From Clostridium beijerinckii (GTDB lineage: Bacteria > Bacillota > Clostridia > Clostridiales > Clostridiaceae), in the NCBI RefSeq assembly GCF_036699995.1, contig NZ_CP144906.1, positions 1,736,001 through 1,800,000 of the forward strand: DNA of 64,000 nt, written 5' to 3'. Of the stretch, positions 8,990-16,971 are shown piece by piece. A model generated the notes under the pieces. The model searched no databases and was not told where the DNA came from. It was given only the letters and a program-made list of their open reading frames with translations. The number at the start of each line of letters is the position of its first letter. Position 1 is the first letter of the stretch. The position numbers and the translations under genes were made by a program.

Positions 8990-9076
8990 TGGTGCCGCTG
9001 GCCGGATTCGAACCGGCACGATATCACTACCAGAGGATTTTGAGTCCACCACGTCTGCCAATTCCATCACAGCGGC
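8990..9076 (-). tRNA. tRNA-Leu, anticodon CAA
   Basis: Read on the minus strand, the acceptor GCCGCTG pairs with CAGCGGC, followed by A and an encoded CCA. The D-arm (AATTGGCAGACG), anticodon loop CTCAAAA (anticodon CAA, decoding UUG), a long variable arm and the T-loop GTTCGAATC are all present. The 87-nt length and long variable arm fit tRNA-Leu. tRNA genes are common integration targets, and the neighbouring DNA on the 3' side is gene-poor and repeat-bearing. Confidence 0.96.
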
Positions 9077-9447
9077 ATGTAAACTGACAAAAATTATTCT
9101 ACCATGTCTTAAAGAATATTTCAATAGGTATTTTTAATTTATTTTTATTTTTGGAAAATTAATTTATAATATCCATATAAAAATACATAATGAAAGTATT
9201 AGACAAAATTTTATCTAATTAAAGCTAATATAAGATTTTTATTCATTTGTAGTTCAGATTTTCAAATAAAAGTAGATAAATGTGCATAAATTTTTAAATA
9301 AAGGTTGTGGGGAATCAAATCATTTGCTAGAATAGGAATAGGGAAAAGTGCCCCACTGGGTTATTTTATGCCCAACTACAATTTTAAACTTAGAAATAAG
9401 ATTTAATAATTTGTAATTATCTATTAATTAGGGAGGAGCAAAAATAT

Positions 9448-10140
9448 ATGATGTATTCAAAAGAAGTTGAAGAAATGTGTGTACTTGCTAAAGGTCCTAA
9501 TCACGGATCAGCGCCAATTCCTGTAGAAGGAAGATGGGTTCAATCTAAAGAAGTAACTGATATATCAGGATTAACTCACGGAATAGGTTGGTGTGCACCA
9601 CAACAAGGAGCTTGTAAATTAACATTAAACGTTAAGGATGGTATAATCCAAGAAGCGTTAGTTGAAACAATTGGATGTTCAGGAATGACTCATTCAGCTG
9701 CTATGGCTTCAGAAATATTACCAGGAAAGACTATATTAGAAGCATTAAACACAGACTTAGTTTGTGACGCTATAAACACAGCTATGAGAGAATTATTCTT
9801 ACAAATCGTTTATGGAAGAACTCAAACTGCATTCTCAGAAGGTGGACTACCTATCGGAGCAGGACTTGAAGATTTAGGAAAAGGTTTAAGATCTCAAGTT
9901 GGTACTATGTACGGAACTTTAGCTAAAGGACCAAGATACTTAGAAATGGCTGAAGGTTATGTTACTGAAGTTGCTGTAGACGAAGATAAAGAAATCATCG
10001 GATATAAGTTTGTTAACTTAGGAAAAATGATGGAAAGTATTGCTAAAGGAATGGATGCTAACGAAGCATTAGAAAAAGCTAAAGGTCAATACGGAAGAGT
10101 TGCTGACGCTGCTGAATTATTAGACCCAAGACATAAATAA
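9448..10140 (+). CDS. NifU-like iron-sulfur scaffold-type protein paired with a GGGtGRT protein
   Basis: A 230-aa protein with a NifU/IscU-like fold: GACKLTLNVKDGIIQEALVE then ETIGCSGMTHSAAMASEIL, the position of the second scaffold cysteine. The segment that usually carries the first Cys and the conserved Asp reads GWCAPQQGACK, and no clear third Cys follows, so it may not be a standard Fe-S scaffold. ATG 9448 follows GGGAGGAGC. The stop is 25 bases before the GGGtGRT gene, so the two form one unit. Codons rich in C-ending forms (AAC, TTC, ATC) suggest high expression. Exact role unknown. Confidence 0.85.
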   Translation: MMYSKEVEEMCVLAKGPNHGSAPIPVEGRWVQSKEVTDISGLTHGIGWCAPQQGACKLTLNVKDGIIQEALVETIGCSGMTHSAAMASEILPGKTILEALNTDLVCDAINTAMRELFLQIVYGRTQTAFSEGGLPIGAGLEDLGKGLRSQVGTMYGTLAKGPRYLEMAEGYVTEVAVDEDKEIIGYKFVNLGKMMESIAKGMDANEALEKAKGQYGRVADAAELLDPRHK

Positions 10141-10165
10141 TTATTTGTAAAGGAGGATTTTTAAA

Positions 10166-11167
10166 ATGGCATTATTTGAAAGTTATGAAAGAAGAATTAA
10201 CCAAATCACTCCAGTATTAGAAAAATACGGAATGAAAACTATGGAAGATGCTAAAGCAGTTTGTGCTGAAGTTGGAGTAGATCCATATACAATCGTTAAG
10301 GAAACTCAACCAATCGCATTCGAAAACGCTGGATGGGCATACGTTTTAGGTGCTGCTATAGCAATAAAGAAGGGTTGCACTAAGGCTGCTGATGCTGCTG
10401 AAGCAATCGGAGAAGGATTACAAGCATTCTGTATCCCAGGTTCTGTTGCAGATGACAGAAAAGTTGGTTTAGGACACGGAAACTTAGGAGCTATGCTTTT
10501 AAGAGAAGAAACTAAATGTTTCGCATTCTTAGCAGGACACGAAAGCTTTGCTGCTGCTGAAGGTGCTATTAAAATAGCTGAAAAAGCAAACAGAGTAAGA
10601 AAAGAACCATTAAGAGTTATCTTAAACGGTCTTGGAAAAGATGCTGCATTCATTATTTCAAGAATTAATGGATTCACATATGTTCAAACTCAATTTGACT
10701 ACTACACTGGAGAAGTTAAAGTAGTTAAAGAAAAAGCATACTCAAACGGAGAAAGAGCAAAAGTAAGATGTTACGGTGCTGACGACGTTAGAGAAGGTGT
10801 TGCAATCATGCATAAAGAAGGAGTTGACGTATCAATCACTGGTAACTCAACTAACCCAACAAGATTCCAACATCCAGTTGCAGGAACATACAAGAAAGAA
10901 TGTATCGAACAAGGTAAGAAATACTTCTCAGTAGCATCAGGTGGTGGTACAGGAAGAACTCTTCACCCAGATAACATGGCTGCAGGTCCAGCTTCTTATG
11001 GTATGACTGATACTATGGGAAGAATGCACTCAGATGCGCAATTCGCAGGATCTTCATCAGTTCCAGCTCACGTTGAAATGATGGGTCTTATCGGAGCAGG
11101 TAACAACCCAATGGTTGGTATGACTGTTGCTGTAGCTGTTGCTGTTCAAGAAGCTTTAGCTAAATAG
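10166..11167 (+). CDS. GGGtGRT family protein
   Basis: A 333-aa protein named for its motif, visible here as SVASGGGTGRTLHPDN. The family is known in clostridia and other anaerobes next to a NifU-like gene, as in this window; the biochemical function is not known to me. No signal peptide or membrane segment is seen. A strong AAGGAGG ribosome site precedes ATG 10166. Codon use is biased to C-ending codons like the upstream partner. A clear terminator follows. Confidence 0.9.
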   Translation: MALFESYERRINQITPVLEKYGMKTMEDAKAVCAEVGVDPYTIVKETQPIAFENAGWAYVLGAAIAIKKGCTKAADAAEAIGEGLQAFCIPGSVADDRKVGLGHGNLGAMLLREETKCFAFLAGHESFAAAEGAIKIAEKANRVRKEPLRVILNGLGKDAAFIISRINGFTYVQTQFDYYTGEVKVVKEKAYSNGERAKVRCYGADDVREGVAIMHKEGVDVSITGNSTNPTRFQHPVAGTYKKECIEQGKKYFSVASGGGTGRTLHPDNMAAGPASYGMTDTMGRMHSDAQFAGSSSVPAHVEMMGLIGAGNNPMVGMTVAVAVAVQEALAK

Positions 11168-11219
11168 TCTGAAAATCAAGGTTTTACTGGTTTAAGAGTG
11201 AATTAATTAGCTAATATAA

Positions 11220-11268
11220 ATACTCACACTATATTAATTTAATTATTAATGGGTGTGGGTATTTTTTT
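11220..11268 (+). terminator. terminator of the GGGtGRT operon
   Basis: ATACTCACAC (11220-11229) pairs with GTGTGGGTAT (11253-11262), allowing a G-U pair, with an inner ATTAAT/ATTAAT extension and a run of seven T. Confidence 0.85.
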
Positions 11269-11316
11269 ATACATGATTTTAGTACCCACGACTTTAGAAA
11301 GGGGTGCTATTTTTTT

Positions 11317-11875
11317 ATGATAAAAATGAATAGAAAATATATTGATAAAACTTTTGATGAATGCTTTCAACAATTTCTATTAGAGCATTGTACGTTGAAA
11401 AATATGAGTGAACATACTAAGAAATATTATATTGAGAACATGAAATACGGTTTTTATAAGTATTATGACAAAGATAAAAACATTAATTGTTCCAATAACA
11501 TTATCTTTAATTAATATTTAAAAAGAATATATTGAATATTTGCTAGTAGATTGTACTTATTTATTCTCAACAGTTCAAGGTGAAAAAATGAAAGAGAGAG
11601 GACTTACAAGAGCCATAGAAGACTACAACAAATCAAGAGAAATAGAACGTACATCAATTCATGCGTTTAGGCATTGGTATGCAAAAAAGGCAGTTATGAA
11701 CGGAATTAACATAGTTCAACTACAACATTTATTAGGGCATAGTAATTTAGAAATTTTGAAACATTACGTTGAAATGTTAACAGAAGATTTAAATTACGAA
11801 AATATTGCACAAAATCCTTTGGAATCTATTAAGTTGGAAAATTCTAAAGAGAAAAATATTAAGTTAAGAAAGTAG
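11317..11875 (+). pseudogene. tyrosine recombinase/integrase, internally deleted
   Basis: The N-terminal piece (11317-11514) resembles the SAM-like arm- and core-binding domain (FDECFQQFLLEHC...SEHTKKYYIENM) and stops. The C-terminal piece, in another frame (about 11522-11875), has the catalytic HAFRHWYAKK (His and Arg), LLGHSNLEI and the nucleophile region HYVEM. The middle of the protein, with the first catalytic Arg, is missing. An intact enzyme would be about 300-380 aa. The remnant shows that a site-specific element once sat here. Confidence 0.85.
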
Positions 11876-11883
11876 GTGTTGAT

Positions 11884-11970
11884 ATGCAAGTAAACATTAA
11901 TCATAATAAAACAACTAATGGATTTAATGAAAGAATAATTACATTAGACATATATGAATTGAAAGATTAA
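11884..11970 (+). CDS. possible 28-aa ORF after the integrase remnant
   Basis: ATG 11884 follows AGGTG at about 7 bases. The product starts MQVNINHNKTTNGFNERIIT and ends with IYELKD. No family is recognised. It may be a leftover of the element that carried the integrase. Confidence 0.25.
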   Translation: MQVNINHNKTTNGFNERIITLDIYELKD

Positions 11971-12024
11971 AAAAGATTATTAAAACTTTAAAAAACTAAA
12001 AAAATAGATAGATTATTACCATGT

Positions 12025-12300
12025 TATAGACTAAGTCCTTCATGAGGATATGGCATTAGAGCGGTTTAGGGTAACTTAATCGGAGGTAGTCAAAATATTG
12101 AAAGATATGATATGTAGTAGGGAGTTGACGCATATAAAAAGACTATACATAGAGTTTTCTATGTAAATTATGTTTGCAACGGTACGTGATTCGTATACAC
12201 GTCGAGGCTCTAAAGAGCGATATTGTAATTTCTTCAGTATTTTTTTGAGTTGCTGGAGAATTGCGTCTAACTCAGATAAAAAGCGTATAGTTACTTAGGT
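12025..12300 (+). ncRNA. candidate structured RNA with a predicted pseudoknot
   Basis: A more GC-rich stretch in AT-rich DNA. Hairpins: TACATAGA-GTTT-TCTATGTA (12146-12165), ACGTG/CACGT (12184-12202), GCTC/GAGC (12207-12218). TTCTTCAG (12230-12237) pairs with CTGGAGAA (12253-12260), and TGAGTT inside its loop (12246-12251) pairs with AACTCA (12269-12274), an H-type pseudoknot. No coding frame covers it. Strand is inferred from the neighbouring integrase. It could be an intron or IS-derived guide RNA relic or an independent RNA. Confidence 0.45.
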
Positions 12301-12347
12301 ATGAAGTCAAGCTTAACTTTAAAAGTATTCAGTAAATTACAAGTCCT

Positions 12348-12560
12348 TTAGAAAAACTTCGAAACTGAATAAAGTTGTTTTGAATTATGTACTTCATGAA
12401 TTTCCTTATTTTTATAATATGCAACAATATGTTTGTCCAAATTTTGTGATAGTATAATCATAAATTTATTACTTGGGGAGAAAAAACTTAACAACTTATT
12501 TAAAATAGATTTTCTTAGGAATATTCTATATTTTAATTGAAATAATTTAAAATTGTTCAC
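12348..12560 (-). CDS. possible 70-aa hypothetical protein
   Basis: GTG 12560 (minus strand) has GAGGT about 7 bases upstream. The product contains PSNKFMIILSQNLDKHIVA and ends SVSKFF. No family recognised; basic and aromatic composition. The region is otherwise non-coding, so this may be chance or a decayed gene. Confidence 0.25.
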   Translation of the reverse strand: MNNFKLFQLKYRIFLRKSILNKLLSFFSPSNKFMIILSQNLDKHIVAYYKNKEIHEVHNSKQLYSVSKFF

Positions 12561-12724
12561 AATAATACCTCTTTTTATTTAATTTGATTTAACCCGACTT
12601 TTACATTTTATAACATAAGAGGAAACTAATCAAAGAAAATCGTATTACAAATAATGATAATTTTTTACGATAATATTACAGGATAAAAATATAAATTAAA
12701 TAGATTTATATAATTTATTTAAAT

Positions 12725-12840
12725 GGAAAAGGATAACTTGTTTTACTAGCCAAGTTATCCTTTAAAAGATTATTATATTTTTTTAATAAGTAGAAGGACA
12801 AATATTTAATAAGAAATTATCTTACATTATTATTATAGCA
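12725..12840 (+). repeat. hairpin repeat family, copy A (degenerate)
   Basis: Stem AAAGGATAACTTG (12728-12740) with CAAGTTATCCTTT (12751-12763), 13 bp perfect. The loop lacks the GGGG of other copies. Downstream is AGTAGAAGGACAAATATTTAA, where the ATG of other copies is replaced, then the family tail CTTACATTATTATTATAG. Confidence 0.7.
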
Positions 12841-12929
12841 AATACATATTACAAAATTATGCTAAAAATGTTAATTAAATATAAACAATTTCTTAAATAA
12901 ATTTAAGGCTTGGTAAACAATTGAAGAAA

Positions 12930-13045
12930 AAAACAACCTGCTTAGGGGAGCAGGTTGAACTTATAAAGGTAAAATACATTTACCAATACGGGGATAAAAT
13001 AATAATGCTTTAATTATTTTACAATTACTATTATAAAATACAAAT
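12930..13045 (+). repeat. hairpin repeat family, copy B
   Basis: Stem CAACCTGCT (12934-12942), loop TAGGGG, stem AGCAGGTTG (12949-12957). A second hairpin GGTAAA-ATACA-TTTACC (12968-12984) follows. Then GGGG, 11 bases, and the mini-ORF ATG CTT TAA (13005-13013), followed by the shared tail TTTTACAATTACTATTATAA. Closest to copy F. Confidence 0.85.
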
Positions 13046-13104
13046 ATTAAATAATTCTTTATTACTTATTAAATTAATGTGAATAAATTAATAATACACT
13101 ACAA

Positions 13105-13195
13105 AAAAAGATGACTTACTTTAGGGGGATAAGTCATCTTTGATAGGAGTTTTATAATATGTTCTAGTCACTTTACAATAATATTATAGGATAAA
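13105..13195 (+). repeat. hairpin repeat family, copy C
   Basis: Stem AAAGATGACTTA (13107-13118) with TAAGTCATCTTT (13130-13141); loop CTTTAGGGGGA. GGAG then leads to ATG TTC TAG (13159-13167) and the tail CTTTACAATAATATTATAGG. No second hairpin. Confidence 0.8.
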
Positions 13196-13237
13196 ATTGT
13201 AAATTGTGTCAATATATAAATTCTATAATAAAAAATA

Positions 13238-13380
13238 AAAAGGATAATCTGCTAGGGTGCAACAAATTATCCTGAATACTGTGTTATATATATTTAATAG
13301 GGGTAAATATATATGAAAAAAAGTTTTATCAACCTTATGTCTTTATTATAAGTGGTATTTGTGACAGTATTATGTCAAGT
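13238..13380 (+). repeat. hairpin repeat family, copy D with a 12-codon ORF
   Basis: Stem AGGATAATCTG (13241-13251) with CAAATTATCCT (13263-13273), one mismatch; loop includes TAGGG. GGGG precedes ATG 13313, which opens MKKSFINLMSLL (stop at 13349-13351). The tail TTTGTGACAGTATTATGTCA has the TTG..ACA/TGTCAA inverted repeat also seen in copy E. Confidence 0.8.
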
Positions 13381-13437
13381 TAATAAACTTAATATAAACA
13401 TTTTATAAAGAAAAATCAAATAATACAAATATGTTTA

Positions 13438-13487
13438 TATGTTCCTAGGTAAATTTATTCATAGAAATATATTTACCTAGAAACATA
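13438..13487. repeat. 17-bp inverted repeat (hairpin)
   Basis: TATGTTCCTAGGTAAAT (13438-13454) pairs with ATTTACCTAGAAACATA (13471-13487) with one mismatch. There is no T-run, so it is not a normal terminator. It lies between the repeat cluster and the TfoX-like gene. The rest of 13490-13688 shows nothing else I can name. Confidence 0.65.
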
Positions 13488-13688
13488 GATACAAAGAAAA
13501 ATATATACATATATAAATATTTATAGGAAACATGCGGGTTAGAGGTGAAATTTAAAAATGGTTTTTAAATAATAGCTATCTTTTGAATTATTATTTATGC
13601 TAAAATTATACATAAAAGGTATATTTATAAATGGTTGTGATATAAGCAATAGAGATGTTATAAAATGAGCTTAACGGGAGGAAAGAAA

Positions 13689-14021
13689 ATGGCTTCGAAT
13701 ATAGAGTTTGTAGAATATGTATGCGAACAGATAAGTGGTGCAGGAAGAATAACGTATAGAAAAATGTTTGGAGATTACGGAATCTACTGTAATCAAAAAA
13801 TAATAGGATTAATATGTGATAATCAATTCTTTTTAAAGATAACAAAAGGAGGCAGAAATTTATTATGTGAAGTTATAGAAGCCCCTGCTTATGAAGGAGC
13901 AAAACCTTCCTTTTTAATTGAATCTTTAGATGATAGAGACTATTTAACTGAAGTTGTATCAGCAACCTATGAAGAATTGCCAATGCAAAAAGTTAAAAAG
14001 AAAATAAAAGGGAAAAAATAA
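13689..14021 (+). CDS. TfoX/Sxy N-terminal domain protein
   Basis: A 110-aa protein matching the TfoX/Sxy N-terminal domain: FVEYVCEQISGAG, ITYRKMFGDYGIYCN and KPSFLIESLDD. In proteobacteria TfoX is a competence regulator; the stand-alone N-domain in Firmicutes has no proven role. I chose ATG 13689 because GGGAGGAAAG precedes it; an ATG at 13665 lacks such a site. The lysine-rich C-terminus (KKKIKGKK) is typical. It is followed closely by an SRPBCC gene and a SnoaL-like gene, perhaps one transcript. Confidence 0.85.
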   Translation: MASNIEFVEYVCEQISGAGRITYRKMFGDYGIYCNQKIIGLICDNQFFLKITKGGRNLLCEVIEAPAYEGAKPSFLIESLDDRDYLTEVVSATYEELPMQKVKKKIKGKK

Positions 14022-14035
14022 TAGGGGTGAGGAGT

Positions 14036-14452
14036 TTGAAAAGGGCGAGAGTAGCAGAAATAACAGCAGAATTTAATTCTAATATAAAATCGGTTTGGGA
14101 TATAGTAACAAATAATAATGATTATAGTTGGCGAAGTGATATTAAAAAAATTGAAATTTATAATAATGGTAAAGAATTTATTGAATACACTCATAACGGG
14201 AATGCTACAAAGTTTATTATATCCAAAAAGGATGAATATAGTGAGTATGCTTTTAATATGGAAAATAAAATGTTTACTGGATTTTGGAAAGGTAGTTTTT
14301 CAGAAACAGAAAATGGTGGAACTAAAATAGTATTTAAAGAAAATGTCTTTATTAAAAATCCTATTATTAGGATTCTTTCATATTTTTTTATGGATTTAGG
14401 CAAAATACAAAATACTTATATTTCAGATTTAAGAAAGAAGCTGGGTGAGTAA
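14036..14452 (+). CDS. SRPBCC (START/Bet v1-like) family protein
   Basis: About 138 aa, beginning KRARVAEITAEF and VWDIVTNNNDYSWRSDI, the entry strand and helix of polyketide-cyclase/SRPBCC ligand-binding folds, with a conserved FWKGSFSETENGGTKI turn. Such proteins bind small hydrophobic ligands. I favour TTG 14036, which has GGGGTGA at a good distance; GTG 14027 in the same frame is possible. Its stop overlaps the next ATG as TAATG, so translation of the two is probably coupled. Confidence 0.78.
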   Translation: MKRARVAEITAEFNSNIKSVWDIVTNNNDYSWRSDIKKIEIYNNGKEFIEYTHNGNATKFIISKKDEYSEYAFNMENKMFTGFWKGSFSETENGGTKIVFKENVFIKNPIIRILSYFFMDLGKIQNTYISDLRKKLGE

Positions 14453-14826
14453 TGAATATTAGAGAACAAATAACTAAAAAATATTTTAAATCTTGGTTAG
14501 AGAATAATTGTTCAGTATTAAAAGATATTTTTGATTTAAATGTAACTTATAGCGAATGTTATGGTCCTGAATATCATGGAATAGATACAGTTACAACATG
14601 GTTTAAAGAATGGAACAAATGTGGAAAAGTATTGGTTTGGGATATAAAGCAGTTTATTCAACAGGGAAATATAACAGTAGTTGAGTGGTATTTTAAATGC
14701 AGATATGATGGAGAAATTGAAGAATTTGATGGAGTATCGCTTATTGAATTCAATGATAATAATTACATCGTAAGCTTAAAAGAATTCCAATCTAAAATTC
14801 CACATTATTATCCTTATAGTAATTAA
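14452..14826 (+). CDS. SnoaL-like / nuclear transport factor 2 family protein
   Basis: A 124-aa cone-shaped NTF2-like fold: ITKKYFKSWLENN, DLNVTYSECYGPEYHG and the late VVEWYFKCRYDGE strand. Members are small enzymes or ligand binders; no catalytic role can be assigned. It starts within the stop of the SRPBCC gene (TAATG). A strong hairpin terminator lies about 110 bases downstream. Confidence 0.8.
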   Translation: MNIREQITKKYFKSWLENNCSVLKDIFDLNVTYSECYGPEYHGIDTVTTWFKEWNKCGKVLVWDIKQFIQQGNITVVEWYFKCRYDGEIEEFDGVSLIEFNDNNYIVSLKEFQSKIPHYYPYSN

Positions 14827-14866
14827 ATTATGGTTTATATTGATAAGTTACATATAAGGAGAAGCT

Positions 14867-14929
14867 ATGAAAAGTTCTGAAGGGCAGCTTAAAAATAGAG
14901 TTGTATGCAACTATAGAGTAGATAAATGA
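14867..14929 (+). CDS. possible 20-aa ORF with a strong ribosome site
   Basis: AAGGAGAAGCT lies just before ATG 14867, and the frame reads MKSSEGQLKNRVVCNYRVDK. It is between the SnoaL-like gene and its terminator. The ribosome site is better than chance, but the protein has no known family; it may be the start of a truncated gene. Confidence 0.35.
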   Translation: MKSSEGQLKNRVVCNYRVDK

Positions 14930-14938
14930 ATATATATT

Positions 14939-15000
14939 AAGTTAAATAAAGATTAATTACTAGAATTATTGAAATTAATCTTTATTTAACTTATTTTTTA
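14939..15000 (+). terminator. terminator after the TfoX-SRPBCC-SnoaL group
   Basis: A perfect 19-bp stem, AAGTTAAATAAAGATTAAT (14939-14957) with its complement at 14974-14992, then ATTTTTTAT. Confidence 0.85.
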
Positions 15001-15007
15001 TAAGTTG

Positions 15008-15036
15008 TTGACACATTCTTCCTAAAATGCTATTCT
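15008..15036 (+). promoter_or_regulatory. sigma-A type promoter of the padR operon
   Basis: TTGACA (15008-15013), 17-base spacer, TATTCT (15031-15036), about 22 bases before the padR start. Confidence 0.8.
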
Positions 15037-15049
15037 AACCATAGAATAG
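15030..15049. promoter_or_regulatory. probable PadR operator
   Basis: CTATTCTA-ACCA-TAGAATAG is a perfect 8-4-8 palindrome covering the -10 element and transcription start. Placement before a PadR gene fits autorepression; binding by this protein is inferred. Confidence 0.7.
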
Positions 15050-15057
15050 GTGGTGGG

Positions 15058-15588
15058 ATGAATATGACACAAATTGAGGTGATACTTTTATCACTTTTAT
15101 ATGATAAAGATTATTATGGATACGAATTTGAAACTGTAATAGAACAAAGAAATATGAGAGGGTGGACGGATATTGGATTTTCGTCAATCTATAATTCTTT
15201 GAATAAACTTGAAAAGAAAGGCTATATTGGTTCCAGATATGAAAAAGAATATGGTTCGCCTAAGAGAAAAGTATATTTTATAAAAGAAGAAACCAAAGTA
15301 ATTATTAGGAATCAGATTATAAAAATGATAAGCGAATATAAGAATGACCCTAGTGAATTTGATATAGGTTTATTATTTTCTTATTTAGTGACCAAGGAAG
15401 AATTTAAAAAGGCTTTAATTAACCATAAGGAAAATTTAAAAGATAGAAAAGAATTCTTAAATAAAAGATATAATCAGCATCCTACAGCGAAGGAGAGACC
15501 AAATATAAAAGCATTGTTTGAAAGACCAATAGCATTTATAGATACTGAGATTTCTTGGATTGAAAACTTTATTGATGAAAATTTTTAG
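15058..15588 (+). CDS. PadR family transcriptional regulator
   Basis: A 176-aa winged-helix regulator: ILLSLLYDKDYYGYEFE at the N-terminus, SSIYNSLNKLEKKGYI (recognition helix and wing) and a C-terminal dimerising helical part. PadR proteins usually repress nearby detoxification or transport genes and release on ligand binding. It heads an operon with a glycosyltransferase and a carboxymuconolactone decarboxylase-like protein. GGTGG precedes ATG 15058; ATG 15064 in frame is equally possible. Confidence 0.92.
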   Translation: MNMTQIEVILLSLLYDKDYYGYEFETVIEQRNMRGWTDIGFSSIYNSLNKLEKKGYIGSRYEKEYGSPKRKVYFIKEETKVIIRNQIIKMISEYKNDPSEFDIGLLFSYLVTKEEFKKALINHKENLKDRKEFLNKRYNQHPTAKERPNIKALFERPIAFIDTEISWIENFIDENF

Positions 15589-15618
15589 GCAAAGCTCATT
15601 ATAATGGGGGTGGTTTAT

Positions 15619-16947
15619 ATGGGAAATAAAAAAGTTTTACAAATTGTTTTTTCAAGCGTAATTTCAGATGCTGGGGAAGTAACACGTGCAATAGAAATAG
15701 CAGATGGAATTAGACGTTTCTGTCCAGAAGATTATGAAGTAGATATAACTTTTTTATCTACAGGAAGTGTTTTTGAGGATAAAGTAATTTCAAATGGATT
15801 TAAGATTTACAAATGCTTGCCATCGCTTCCGGGGATAGGATTTCGTGAAGATTTTAAAACTAAAGGCAGTAATATAATAGGAGATGTAAAGCTTGCAGGT
15901 GAATTGCTAAAAGGGGAGATAGATGCTTTTAATGACTTAAAACCAGATGTAGTTATATATGGATTTAATCCTATAGCAGGTCTTGCTAGAAGAATGGCTG
16001 ACAAGCCAATACCAGGAATTTGTTATATGCCGATACCTATGCAAAAAGACGTATATCTTACTACGTTAATGAAAGATGCCCCTGACAATATTAAACCTCT
16101 GACATACCTTCCCTTAAATTTTCGAAAAAGTATTATGAAATTAATTCCTAAAGCAATAAAGCTAAAAGTACCAGCTTTTGTTCAAACTAATATTATCGAA
16201 GCACTTAAGGAATTTCAGTGGAATGGAACTCCAGTTAAAACAGTGTTCGATATGCTTGAAGCAGATTTGACAATAATAAATGATCTTGAAGAATTTAATA
16301 AAGAGCATAAACTTCCTGATAATTTTAAGGTTGTAGGACCATTATATGCATCAGCATCAAGTAATTCAAAAATAGATGACAATATTTTAAGAACTTTTAA
16401 TTCAGAGAACAAAAAAATTAAAATTTTCTGTACGCTTGGAAGTTCTGGAAAAAAGGAATATTTATTTGAAGCAATAAAAGCTCTCACTCAAGACATAGGA
16501 AAGGAATGGAGCGCTGTGATTTTGGCACCTAAAGCTGTATGTCCAATTAAGGAAGCAATCGAATGTGCGGGAAATAGCCCTAATGTTTACATTACAGATG
16601 AATTTGTGCCAGCACCTTTGGTAAATGGACTTGCAGATGTGGTCGTATCTCATGGTGGGCAAGGAACAGTCCAAACTGCTATTGCAAGTGGTACTCCTAT
16701 TGTTGGATTTGCAATGCAGCCAGAACAACAGATAAATCTTGATAATGTAGTAATGAAAGGTGCTGGAATACGAATACCAATTAACAGATGGAATGCACCA
16801 AAAATACAATTGGCTATAAGAAATATAATTAAAGACACCTCATATAAAGAAAATATAAATACATTAAAAAAATTGTTGGAATCCTCAGATGGTAAGAAAA
16901 ATTCAGCACTTGCTATATGGGATTATATACTTAATAAGTTAAATTAA
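15619..16947 (+). CDS. UGT/MGT-type glycosyltransferase (GT1-like)
   Basis: A 442-aa GT-B glycosyltransferase. The C-terminal nucleotide-sugar signature is clear: SHGGQGTVQTAIASGTP followed by QPEQQINLDNV (His at about residue 345). Family knowledge: GT1 enzymes glycosylate small hydrophobic acceptors, including antibiotics and lipids. ATG 15619 has GGGGGTGG upstream; ATG 15604 would overlap that site. Its place behind padR suggests an inducible detoxification or glycolipid role, but the acceptor cannot be read from sequence. Confidence 0.87.
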   Translation: MGNKKVLQIVFSSVISDAGEVTRAIEIADGIRRFCPEDYEVDITFLSTGSVFEDKVISNGFKIYKCLPSLPGIGFREDFKTKGSNIIGDVKLAGELLKGEIDAFNDLKPDVVIYGFNPIAGLARRMADKPIPGICYMPIPMQKDVYLTTLMKDAPDNIKPLTYLPLNFRKSIMKLIPKAIKLKVPAFVQTNIIEALKEFQWNGTPVKTVFDMLEADLTIINDLEEFNKEHKLPDNFKVVGPLYASASSNSKIDDNILRTFNSENKKIKIFCTLGSSGKKEYLFEAIKALTQDIGKEWSAVILAPKAVCPIKEAIECAGNSPNVYITDEFVPAPLVNGLADVVVSHGGQGTVQTAIASGTPIVGFAMQPEQQINLDNVVMKGAGIRIPINRWNAPKIQLAIRNIIKDTSYKENINTLKKLLESSDGKKNSALAIWDYILNKLN

Positions 16948-16971
16948 CAAAAATGATTGGAGGATAAGAGA

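Noticed and set aside
8876..9137. Two opposing frames over the tRNA-Leu
   Set aside because: Both are produced by reading through the tRNA gene; fragments resembling AVMELADVVDSKSSG are the familiar false translation of tRNA-Leu.
13313..13351. 12-codon ORF in repeat copy D as a stand-alone protein gene
   Set aside because: It has a ribosome-like site but is part of the repeat layout; the same place in other copies holds only 2-4 codons, so I list it within the repeat.
12725..13380. CRISPR array
   Set aside because: The repeats are unequal, carry different stem sequences and are not separated by uniform spacers; they are related hairpin elements instead.
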